Positions 11,915 through 21,866 of a stretch of DNA of 64,000 nt are shown here, piece after piece (position 1 is the first letter of the stretch; the number at the start of each line of letters is the position of its first letter). The DNA is from Salminus brasiliensis (Eukaryota > Chordata > Actinopteri > Characiformes > Bryconidae). Where the stretch lies: NCBI RefSeq assembly GCF_030463535.1, contig NC_132878.1, positions 32,631,761 through 32,695,760 of the forward strand, given 5' to 3'. Under the pieces are notes generated by a model that worked only from the letters and a program-made list of their open reading frames with translations, was not told where the DNA came from and did no database searches. A program made the translations under genes and the position numbers.

Positions 11915-11998
11915 CACAGCTGCAGAGTGTCCACTGCTCTGGTGTCTCTATTTGGTATCATTTGTCTTGTGGTGGAGCTGCTCATGATGTTTTTGTAG
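11915..11998 (+). pseudogene. Truncated copy of the small membrane ORF (copy A)
   Basis: Encodes only the last 27 residues (H-S-C-R-V-S-T-A-L-V-S then the hydrophobic tail LFGIICLVVELLMMFL and a TAG stop) of the 60-aa frame that is complete after copies B and D. A deletion removed the N-terminal part. An AATAAA follows at 12219-12224 at the equivalent position. Confidence 0.5.
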
Positions 11999-12224
11999 AA
12001 GAGCAGATGATTAGTAAACACTCCATCTGACATGACATTAGAAATGTCCATAATAACATGTACCCCAGGAGTAATGTCCTATTTAACACTTCTGAGAATC
12101 ACAGCAGCACATTTCGCTTCTGTCCAAATTATGAAATTATCTGAACCTCCTGCTGAATTTCCATTTTCTTTCTCTCTCAGGAGCCTTATTTAATTTCTAC
12201 CCCTTTACTTTTACTGTAAATAAA

Positions 12225-13840
12225 CTTTCCCTCAAAATATTTTCAGTTTGATTCTGTTTTTTATTCAAGCTACAGTTAGGGATCAGGTAATCCAGTTAAA
12301 AGGGGATTGGTCAGGTTTACAGGTGTTTGTTACAAGAATATTTCAGTAGTTTAAACTAAAATATAATTAACTTAATTATTATATATAATAATATGTAGTG
12401 AAAAGTCTAAAGATTTCAAGTGCTTTAATTGTGCACTGAAGTGTCAACTGCAATTTCAGTTGATTGAACACTTTAGAAAGGCACACAGCTGAGTCTATAA
12501 GGGCCCTCAATTTACACCACTTTCAAGGAACTGTCTGTGGATCTCTGAAGTTGCACTGTAGCAAGGATATAGAACAATATCTAAAGATTTGATTGTTGAT
12601 CTCAGAACAACAGTGGATTATATCAAGAGTTGGAAAATGGAAAAGGGTTGGTAAAAGAAATGGTCACATAAGCTCCAAAAGAAAGCCACCATCAAATTAT
12701 TTTGAGCTTCACCAACGCCATCTCAATCACGTGACCACCTGCTCCAAGTGCAGAGCAGACAAAACTCATAAAGGTCAAACAAACCCGGCCACTGCGTAGC
12801 TCGAGATCCTGGCTGTCACCAATGCCCAGAATGAGTCAAAAGATCCAGCAGTGAGCCACTGAATCTTGGGTTTATATAGCCTTTCGCCCAGGTGTTGAGC
12901 GATGGACGTTGGGCTAAGTGTTACTAGTGTCTGGCTTTTTTCTATAATAGTGGATAGAACTGTGTTTTTTAATGCTTGTTGATGGATCTTCTCTTCTGAA
13001 AGCACTTGGGTGAAGTGTAGTGTATTTTGGTCTACATACAGGTTTCTGTATTTGTTAGTATATGAGTTTAGGGATGTTTTTTGGACGCTAGCTTGTACAA
13101 ACTAAGTGTATTTTCTGAGTAAGCAGTGAATCTCTTTTGTAAATCGTTCTGGAAAAGAGCTTCTGCTAAACATCTTTAATGTAAATTTGAGGCCTTCATT
13201 TACTTTACAACCTATAAAAGTAGGGAGAGTGCTTGTACAACTGGGTTAGGCAATATTGGAATAATCATTCATTGTTAATAATGAAAAATTACAGTTCTGG
13301 GATCAGAGATAAGATTTCCTCTAATTTAGAAGCATTTTGGGTGAAAACATCATGAACTCAGATCAGCAGCTTGAACTCGTACCGAAATGCAGGAAAACAC
13401 TGGAAACGTTTGGACTTTTATTTTCGGGACAGTCACTTGACTTTTTCATTTTTGAATACGATCCTAGAATCAATGAATCGAATCACTGTTTTTCTAATGA
13501 ATCCATTCAGTTCCGAATCTGAGATTCGAGATCACTGCTAGTGTTTCTCCAGCAATGCAAGCTGGAAGGGCTGTGAAGAACATCATAGACTGGTACCAGA
13601 ATTCTTAATCATGCAAATACAGAATTCAGTGTGTCGTATTTTTCAGGTTATATATCCTCACTCTAAATATTTAAATCATCATAAATATGTAATATATTGT
13701 TTCATAAGAAAACCTCCTCTCTTAAACTGTATATTTATAGTCCTGTCAGGGGCGACATTAGACCCAAATCACTGCAGTAAAGTCGTTTATCCTGGATTGC
13801 TGAGCAGAACTACAGGACACCCCACCCCACTACTGATACA

Positions 13841-13920
<80 letters not shown>

Positions 13921-14983
13921 GTATATATATAGTTTAGCAGTTTAACCTACAAGAAATACATATTAGACCACTAAAGTAAAGGCTATCATCAAACCACCAT
14001 CAGTTACGTTAGCATAGGCTTCATTTCTGCTAGATAAGTCAGTGGAAGGAGCGTTGATAACTCAAGCTTGAGAAATGAGCTTTGTGACATATAATAAAAC
14101 CAATAATAAAAAGTAACCAGTAATATTAGTACTAACATTAATAATCCTAATATTATCATCATTATTCTCCAGTAATATTATTAGACAAGCAGAGGGGTCA
14201 GGGTGCCCCAGTAGAACAAGTAGTGTAGAAACGGCCCTGGCTCTAGTGAAACACAGTGCACTTCACTGTATTTAGACCACACTGAGATTTTGTTCAGATA
14301 TATCGTAAATACCAGCAAATGTATTCAATACACTGAAATATGGTAAAAAATGTTAATTTCCACGCATAAACCCACTGTATATTATTGAACCATAAATTGA
14401 TCCCAAATGATCACCCAACTCAAAACAGTTGAATAATATATGGGATATAACCAGATGACAGACTTCATTTAAAAACAACATTTAGGATTAGACTATATTT
14501 ACCTCATTTTATATGAAGTGTGCTTTATGTTTACTGTAGGTTTTTTATACATTTAGCAAAAATATGTGTTTCAACAAACGTATTTCAGAAGTATATTACA
14601 TTTAATTAAACTAACTGTAACTAAAAGTAATCTTTACATTAATTTATTTATGAAAATATACTATATTATATTTTGTGTGATCAAAGTTTGCTTTCAAGCA
14701 TTTGGTGAAAGAAGCATATTTAACATATTTTATAAAAAGTACATACATTTACTAGTATATTTACAACATATTTAGATAAATCTCAGTAAGTTATTATAGT
14801 TATGATTATTATACAGTGTGTTGATCATAACAAAGTAATTTTATTTACTAGGCCATTCTCTAGTGTTCTGTATTAAAGGTTGTTTGTTTTCATTAATGTT
14901 TGTTTGTTTTCCTACATTGTTGTTTTCTTTAACCTGGCCCTGTCTCTGTGGTTCTGGTCCTCTACCCGGTCCGGCCGGTCCAC
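12225..14983. other. Spacer between copy A and copy B; upstream flank of B
   Basis: No gene is supported. Near 12525-12690 is a stretch resembling a degraded Tc1 transposase N-terminus (aactgtctgtggatctctga). Near 13100-13190 is the sequence cgttctggaaaagagcttctgctaa, like the tail motif of common fish SINE/LINE repeats. From about 12936 onward the sequence is the inverted match of the DNA upstream of copy C, ending at about 36258. A long (AT)n tract lies at 13842-13917. Confidence 0.6.
13842..13917. repeat. (AT)n microsatellite
   Basis: About 38 uninterrupted AT dinucleotides. At the equivalent place upstream of copy C (about 35240-35345) there is only a short AT run plus roughly 100 bases of ordinary sequence, so this tract expanded, or replaced that sequence, in B only. 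Confidence 0.97.
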
Positions 14984-15259
14984 TATATATAAAGCTAGAT
15001 GAGTGTAGAAGCAGGTGTGATGACAGTAGACAGTAGCTGGAGTGAGTTGATGTGTAAAGTGATTGTGTTTATTAATAAGTGAACAGTGAACTGTATATTA
15101 ATACACACAGGAAGCTCTAGTTTCTCTACAGGAATACCACCTGTACATTTCCTTTATTCACTTATTAATGATCTGAGCGGCTCTCCACATCAACTTGACC
15201 CGGTTAGCAACGGTAACCAAGGGGCGGGACTTGCCGCAGGTTGATTGTGACGTCACAAT
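14984..15259 (+). promoter_or_regulatory. Promoter of FSIP2-like copy B
   Basis: TATATATAAA at 14984-14993 gives a TATA box. An X-box-like element GTTAGCAACGGTAAC is at 15203-15217; its second half GGTAAC fits the RFX consensus and its first half has one mismatch. A GC box (ggggcggga) lies at 15221-15229. A full cAMP response element TGACGTCA is at 15248-15255, inside a 16-base perfect palindrome (15244-15259). The start codon is at 15353. CREM and RFX2 sites are typical of spermatid genes. That these sites act here is inferred from their conservation in all four intact copies. Confidence 0.55.
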
Positions 15260-15352
15260 CATTCTAGAATTTTAGAGGCGCGCGGGTCAGAGCCGCTCAT
15301 TCCAGCGTGGAGAGCGTGAGAGACAGACGTCTCCCCTTCAGTTAGACTGGAA

Positions 15353-18160
15353 ATGGAGAAGAAGAGGAAGAAGAAAGATGTAAGTGGAGCTCAGAGCTCT
15401 GAAACACAACACTACTGTTCAACATGTGTCATTAAGATCATCATTAATTTAATAATAATATACAGTAAATACCACAAACACATCTGAATCAGTAATTAAC
15501 ATTTATCATATTCAGGTTATATATCATTTATAACCACACTGATAATTAAGTACAATTAATACAGACAGGGTTAAACTGTGTGAACATAATGTGAGGGAAA
15601 TGTTAAGAGTGAAGAGCTCAGCAGATGAGAAATACATTAAACTGAGTTCAGTAGAACAGACTGGTGGAACGGTGTTAAACAGAGTCCTACTGTAGCTGTG
15701 ATGCTGAGCTCTGCTCTACACTTTGATAAATCAGAGGAATCCTGCAGGAATTGTTGTAATGGTGGTAGATTGACTTTGCTTTGTAAATATAATACCAGTA
15801 GAGGAACATTAGAGAGATGTTTAGGCAGGGTGAATAAGTGAGCACAACATGCCAGCAGAATAACTTTCTCCAACAGCTGGATGATGTTCACTAACGCTGT
15901 GTTTTCTCCACTTTCCAGATGTCACAGAAGGGCAAGGTTGACAGTGGCTGCTCCTTGCCGAAATCACAGGGCTGCGTTCCTTCTGGAGCTTCTGAGAAGT
16001 ACTTCAGGGGGAAACTGGGAAAGAGGGTAAGTATCTCCAGTTAATAGGTTTCATTCTGAACTGTGATGATGACACTTCCATCTGGACTGGATTGTTTGCT
16101 ACTGAGTAACGCTGTAAGTGCTGTGTATTAAATGTACTGTGTGAACTGTTCCCACAGCTCGTTCAGCAAACACCAGAGTTCGACCTGTCCGACCCCTACA
16201 TGAACGTGACCCACAGCACCTACAGCAGCCTCCATGATCCCCACCTGAAGAAGTTCTTCAGCAGGCCAGAGAAGAAAACCCACCTGATTAAAAAGGGTTT
16301 AATTACTGAAGACAAGAAGGTGCGTAGATTATCTCAGATATGAAGGACACAACACTTCAAAGCCTGAACAGCTCACAGAAAGCCTTCGCTTAAGCTTTAG
16401 GTTTTCTGAGCTTCCTGCTAAGAATCAAATGGCTGAAACAGGCTACTTGCAGTGCTTGTGTACTGAATTTAGTTATTTATAAATTAAGAATATTGAGGTA
16501 AAAGAATATTGAGAATGTTGACTATTGAGTACAATGTGTTGAACTGAAGTAAAGGTAGCAGGTAATACTGCAGTTAGAATAAGTACATAGTGGTAACCCT
16601 CAAATCAGTTCATACTCAGACAAGCTTCTAATCTAAGCCTTCATTTCAGGTGCTGTGCTCTCGAAAGGAGTTTCGACAGTACACAGACTACAAGAGTCTT
16701 CAGAAGAAGGGGAAAAAGCCCTGTACTTCCGTCAAGAAGTCTGTAAAAGGTGTTGCTGGACAGAAGTTGGAAGACTTAGGCTCAGTGTTGAAGAATCAGA
16801 AGACCACGAAAGCCTTGGAAGAGCTCTCTGAGGTCATTACTGATTCAGCAATTCAACCAACAGTGTCCCAAAGTCCCCTCCCGTCCCCAAGCCCGCTCTC
16901 TGTGAAACAGACGAGTTTAGAGACCCTCAGCGAAGTTCTGACCAATGTCGAGGACCAAATTTCTGTTGCATTAAATCGACTCGACATGCTGGAGAACATG
17001 CTGAGACAAATTCCTAAGTTTCCCACCTTAGATAGTTCTAGTTCCGAAGACTCATCCAGCTCCTCCCAGTGTACCCCCAAATCTTCCTCAAGCAGCAGTT
17101 TGAGGGGCACGGTAGAGTCAGAGTCTGATGAGAGGCACAGGGGCACTTTGACACAGATTCTGAGTGATGCTCCCTGTGCCAGAGAGGAACAAGTTAAAGA
17201 GAGTGTGACTGACTCTCCTGCTAATGTGCTCCACCAGCATGAGGAGGATAAAAGTCAGTCTGAGATCCAGATTCCTAAAGAACTGGATGTCTGCACCACT
17301 AGTCTCGTGCCTTGTGAAAGAGTAGGCTCTTCACAGCTTCAGGTGGCCCCCTTTTCCCCGCCCGAGGCAGTACTGAATGTACTGGAGGACACTGTTAGTG
17401 TGAAAGCTAAGAGCCTAAAGTCATCCAGCAGTGATGCTGTAGAGCTCACAGAGCCAGCTTTCATAGATGAGCATCCTGCTGAAGCAACAGGTGAGCTAAC
17501 TTATGAACTGTAAACACTGTAAACACACCACAGATGAATAAAACACAACAGAAAACATTGCTGATCAAAGCTGGAAGGAAACAACGCTCAGAAACTGACC
17601 CATTCCACCACAACTGATGCAGCTAATGAGTGTCAGAAGTCTTTGATTAGCTGGATCAGGTGTGTGAGATTTGGGTTGGAACCTGCTTGGTAGATCTTCA
17701 GGAGGCGGGTTGGGGTTCTGGAACAGCGGTTCTCAAAGTGATCCTCAGGGACCAGATCTTTGCATTCTATTTATTGAGAGTTGGGTGATCTGTGTTTTTC
17801 ATAATAGAAAATCAGTCTGGTGGAAGATAAGTGTATTAAATAATTCACATATTAGTCTTGAGTCAGGACTTAAATTATATTAATATCCAGAATTCATCAG
17901 ATTTCAACAGTGACAGTCACACCTTCAGGCAGAAAACAAAAAAAGTCACAATGTCAAAGTAGTCTGCACAGATACCTTTCTACTGTCTTCTAGATTGTTC
18001 TGTACAATTTACTGATTTGTCTTATTCTGTTCTCTAACACACAGGCTCCAAACCCAAGAAGAAGAATCAGGTGGGAGCCTTTTTCAGGCGGACGTGGAAG
18101 GTGCTTAAAAAGACCTTCAGCTGTTGCAGCCGCAACAAGAAGATCTACCCTGCGGACTAA
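15353..18160 (+). CDS. fsip2-like: FSIP2-like protein, copy B (five exons, 417 aa)
   Basis: Join of 15353-15379, 15919-16026, 16158-16319, 16650-17490 and 18045-18160. Every intron is GT-AG and phases agree. Exon 1 encodes only M-E-K-K-R-K-K-K-D. Exon 3 has F-D-L-S-D-P-Y, Y-S-S-LHDPHLKKFF and L-I-K-K-G-L-I-T. Exon 4 opens VLCSRKEFRQYTDY. This block matches the N-terminal module of FSIP2, a very large sperm-tail fibrous sheath protein, from my memory of the family. Exon 4 continues with a predicted coiled coil (E-T-L-S-E-V-L-T-N-V-E-D-Q-I to M-L-R-Q-I), a Ser-rich acidic stretch and an unassigned region. Exon 5 adds a basic tail with FRRTWKVLKKTFSCCSRNKK, whose Cys pair could be palmitoylated. 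The rest of FSIP2 (thousands of residues) is absent. Exon 4 begins at an acceptor, so the GTG at 16650 is not a start. Confidence 0.8.
17491..17542 (+). other. Possible alternative 3' end within intron 4 of copy B
   Basis: If the donor at 17490/17491 is skipped, the frame runs on for seven codons to a stop at 17513. An AATAAA signal follows at 17537-17542. The same arrangement is present after exon 4 in all copies, including A. It would give a shorter protein without the Cys-Cys tail. Use of this end is not shown by the sequence. Confidence 0.35.
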
Positions 18161-20012
18161 TTTCCTCCTTATTATCAAAACACTGGAGGAGAGGCGGGAT
18201 GCGCGAGAGTAGGAATATAGTAGGTCTATACAATGAGGTGCAGAAGTATTTGGACAGTGACTGAAGTGAAGACTTTTGTCTGTAATTCAAGAGGTTTAAC
18301 AAAAATACTGCATTACTGTTTAGGAAGTACAGCCAACAACAAAGTCGCTCCACAGAAGACAACTAAAGTTTTCTGTAGAGCTATCCGGTGTCGACCAGAG
18401 GAGGACTGGTTCCCCTTTTGGGTCTTGGTTCCTCTCAAGGTTTCTTCCTCTCACTCTAAGGGAGTTTTTCCTTGCCACTGTCGCCACTGGCTTGCTCAAA
18501 AGAGGCTCAGATCCGGATCTTTGTAAAGCTGCTTTCTAACATCCATTGTTTGTTAAACCCCTAGAATTGAAAGCGTTGAAATGCTGTCACTGTTTAAATA
18601 CTAATGAACCTCACTGTGTATGATAACTAGGCCTAGAACAAACCGGAGAAAGTCAAACAGAAACTCTAACTGGCCCAGCTACAAAATCTAGAACTAGAAA
18701 CACTTAACAAGAAGATCAAACTCAAAATTAATCCAGTCTTAAAAAGGCATTAACAAAAAGTCAGTATACAGCATCAAGACACCACACAGAACACTCAGAG
18801 AGCTCCATCTTCCTCAGATGAGGGGTGGAGCTTTGACTTGGCAGTCACATGGCTATTCCACATGTACACATAAGCTTTGTTCAGTGCCTGACAGAGCCAG
18901 CAGAGGGAGCAATCATGAAAGAACCCCCCAACTCACCCCAAGGTGCCTATTGGGGGACAAGGGCTGCCCCATCCATGTTTTGCTTCAGGGGCCGCGCCTT
19001 GAGTTCTGCTATGATGAATCACTCTGCTGGTCCTGTCAGGCTTTGGGTCATGTGCGTATCGGTTACATATGGACTGGCCATGTGTCTGCCAGGCCTCTTC
19101 AATGTCCGCCCTTCACCTTAGTGAGATTGTGAGACTCATATGAGCTCCTCAACTCCTGCATGAAGATAGAGCTATCTGGGTGTTCTGTGTGGTGTCCTGT
19201 TGTCAAATGAGACACCACACAAGGCAGCTGGGCCAAAAACTATGCGGATCGGAACGAGACATTTTGGAAATAGAATGGCCTTGGAAACGGGATCATGGAA
19301 TGGACATGGGGACAGGGACACAAACAAGTAGAGGAACTGGATCAACTCTGGACACAAAAACAGAACTTCTCTAAGACCCTGGAATGAAGCTTTTTCAAGT
19401 TCAGAAGTAGGGTTGAGAGCAACTCTGGCCACACGAACTTATTATCAGTATCAGGGAACAGGAACCAGACACCTCCTGGGAGTTGGGAATGGATTGGACC
19501 AGACAGACACAATTGGAGCCACCTTGAAGACCAGGAGTAAATTCTAAGACCGGTCAGCATACGGCAACAAGAGACCCCAAAGAAAGCTCAGAGAGCTCCG
19601 TCTTCAGGTAAATCACGGAGCTTGGATGGGGTTGGCAAAGACGTGATGTAAACATAATGTAAATGGCTGGAAGCTTTGTGCAGTAAAAAAATCCATCTCT
19701 GTTTTTCTACTTTTTCATCTATTCTTTACACGATTTCATAATTTGGTCAGAGTAATCCATATTACAGCAACATCCATTCAGTGAGAATAGGAGCATGTTA
19801 CTGAACAGAATACAGGAAGTTCTACCATGTTCTAAACCACATCCATGTGAAACACAGGTTGAGTGGTGTTGTTGGGTTAGTGTTTACAAAGAGAGGAGAT
19901 TGGCGACAGTCTGAGTCCAGTGTTTGTTAGCAACATTAGCTTAGCATCTCCTAACTTTATGTTCATTTGCTTCATGTTGGGCCTTTATATGAGCTGAGCT
20001 CCATCTTTCTAG
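18161..20012. other. 3' flank of copy B, composite repeats
   Basis: Holds the dispersed repeat described after copy A (18225-18545), the fold-back element (18777-19196; its left end here lacks part of the sequence seen in A, C and D), and a diverged second end of that element near 19551-19690. No coding region is supported. The flank ends at a possible splice acceptor, tttctag, just before the small membrane ORF. Confidence 0.55.
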
Positions 20013-20195
20013 ATGGTGAGCTCCTCCTATAATGGAACTGTAACAGAGCTGTCAGTTAATCTAAGCAGCTCTAAAGAAGTGATTCTAGACCAGAATGTGC
20101 AGACATTCAGACACAGCTGCAGAGTGTCCACTGCTCTGGTGTCTCTATTTGGTATCATTTGTCTTGTGGTGGAGCTGCTCATGATGTTTTTGTAG
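20013..20195 (+). CDS. Small membrane ORF, copy B (60 aa)
   Basis: ATG at 20013 follows ccatctttctag, which could be a start in place or an exon beginning after an acceptor. The N-terminal half is polar and rich in Ser/Thr (S-S-S-Y-N-G-T-V-T-E-L) with N-x-S/T sites. The C-terminus is a single hydrophobic helix (VSTALVSLFGIICLVVELLMMFL) ending at a stop. AATAAA lies at 20436-20441, about 240 bases on. This looks like a tail-anchored peptide or the last exon of a membrane protein. I do not recognise the family. It is present after every gene copy, but recent duplication alone could keep it open. Confidence 0.35.
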   Translation: MVSSSYNGTVTELSVNLSSSKEVILDQNVQTFRHSCRVSTALVSLFGIICLVVELLMMFL

Positions 20196-20441
20196 AAGAG
20201 CAGATGATTAGTAATCACTCCATCTGACATGACATTAGAAATGTCCATAATAACATGTACCCCAGGAGTAATGCCCTATTTAACACTTCTGAGAATCACA
20301 GCAGCACATTTAGCTTCTGACCAAATTATGGAATTGTCTGAACCTCCTGCTGAATTTCCATTTTCTTTCTCTCTCTCTCTCTTTCTCTCTCTCTCAGGAG
20401 CCTTATTTAATTTCTACCTCTTTACTTTTACTGTAAATAAA

Positions 20442-21866
20442 CTTCCTTCAAAAAATATATAGTTTGATTCTGTTTTTTATTCAAGCTACAGTTTAGAGAT
20501 CAGATAATCAAGTTGAAAGGGGATTGGCCAGGTTTACAGGTGTTTGTTAGTAACAAGAATATTTTAGTAGTTTAAACTAAAATATAATTAATTTAATTAT
20601 TATGAATAATAATATGTAGTAAGTCTACAGACTGTTTTCAGTTGTTTTTGAGATGTGTCAACTGCAATTTCAGTTGATTTAGAACACTTTAGAAAAGCAC
20701 ACAGCTGAGTCTATAAGGGCCCTTAATTTACACCACTTTCAATTTCTAGCATGTTTAAACGAGTACAGTGGAGTACAAAATAATCCCCTCAATTATCAGC
20801 ATTTTCGATCCACAGAAATGAGTCAATATTAACTGAAAACAATATAAAATACTATAAAAGAAACAAATGAATGAATGTGTATTACTCAGAGTGACAAAAG
20901 TGCTTCACTGAGATTTGATCATGTTTAGTCATGTTATTGTTGGTCTTACTCTGAAGATCTTAGCTTTCTAGACTGAAAAAGGTTAAATTCTGATTAATGT
21001 TTATTAATAACTAATTAATAAAACAATATCAACATCTAAAACAATCAAGAGTGTTTGGTGGGCTGCCTTCAGTAATCCCTTCACTCCTCCAGACCAAATG
21101 GCCGTCTACATGACATCTATGAAGCCCCGGGAGTAATGACAAGTGCCTCCATACAAAGTATGAGAGCAAGTGTTTTTTCATCTCGGCTATGGACAAGCTG
21201 GGGCCTACTGCACACCAGTCCCCACGTCGGACTCTCCCCGCCTCTCGTCATGCCCACCACGGATCACTGAAGACCTGTGAACTAAACGTTGATCATATTT
21301 CTTTTTCTCTGTTTGTTCAGAATTACAACTTCACTCATTAAAACAGAAATGTCCCTAAAATGATGAGTAAGGTGTTAAATCCATATTAAAGATCATAAAC
21401 AACTACTGACATTATTTATGTGCAGACCACTCAACATCTCAGCATGAACTTCCCAAATACTGTTCACTCTATTCACCTCCTGTCATGAACCACCTCTTAC
21501 TTCCTCATGTTCTTCAGCTACACAACATCCTCAGACCTCCAACAGAACATACTTTATCTACCGGGATCATTTCTTTACTAGGAGAAGAGAAACTCCATCA
21601 GGTGCTGGATGACGAGCAGTGGTCACCTACAGCAGCTCCAACCAATGTTGACTGAGAAAATACCTAAAAAAAATTAAATGATGAAATGATCATGATGTAG
21701 ATGACTGAGGAGAAGATGCAGCTGCTGATGATGATCACAAAGATGATGCAGAAGATTACGATCATGAAGATGAAGTCCTATCAGTCTGCTGAGAGTCACT
21801 TTTGCTCTGAACAGATCCTGATATGGAGGACATGGGTGTTCTTGATACTTGTTACTTGTTGTTATT
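20442..21866. other. Segment S1 between copy B and minisatellite array 2
   Basis: Non-coding on present evidence. It is the reverse complement of 48705-50130 next to copy E. Two parts (20.5-21.256 kb and 21.70-21.866 kb) also match the segment beside copies C and D, but about 440 bases (21257-21700) occur only beside B and E. On the minus strand, 21.81-21.69 kb encodes a hydrophobic run (F-I-F-M-I-V-I-F-C-I-I-F-V-I-I-I-S-S-C) with stops just upstream. Confidence 0.55.

Noticed and set aside
13611..13937. 108-codon frame ending in Ile-Tyr repeats
   Set aside because: The end is the (AT)n tract read as codons; low-complexity artefact.
16853..17146. 92-97 codon frame antisense to exon 4 in every copy
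   Set aside because: It mirrors the Ser-rich coding strand and has no features of its own; a shadow of the real exon.
16650..17513. Exon 4 of each copy as a stand-alone 285-287 aa gene starting at GTG
   Set aside because: The first base follows a clear ttcag acceptor, and four upstream or downstream exons join in phase. The GTG is a Val codon. The stop at 17513 is kept only as a possible alternative end.
18117..18362. 62-81 codon minus-strand frames over exon 5 and its flank in every copy
   Set aside because: They are antisense to the Cys-Cys exon and a dispersed repeat. No independent support.
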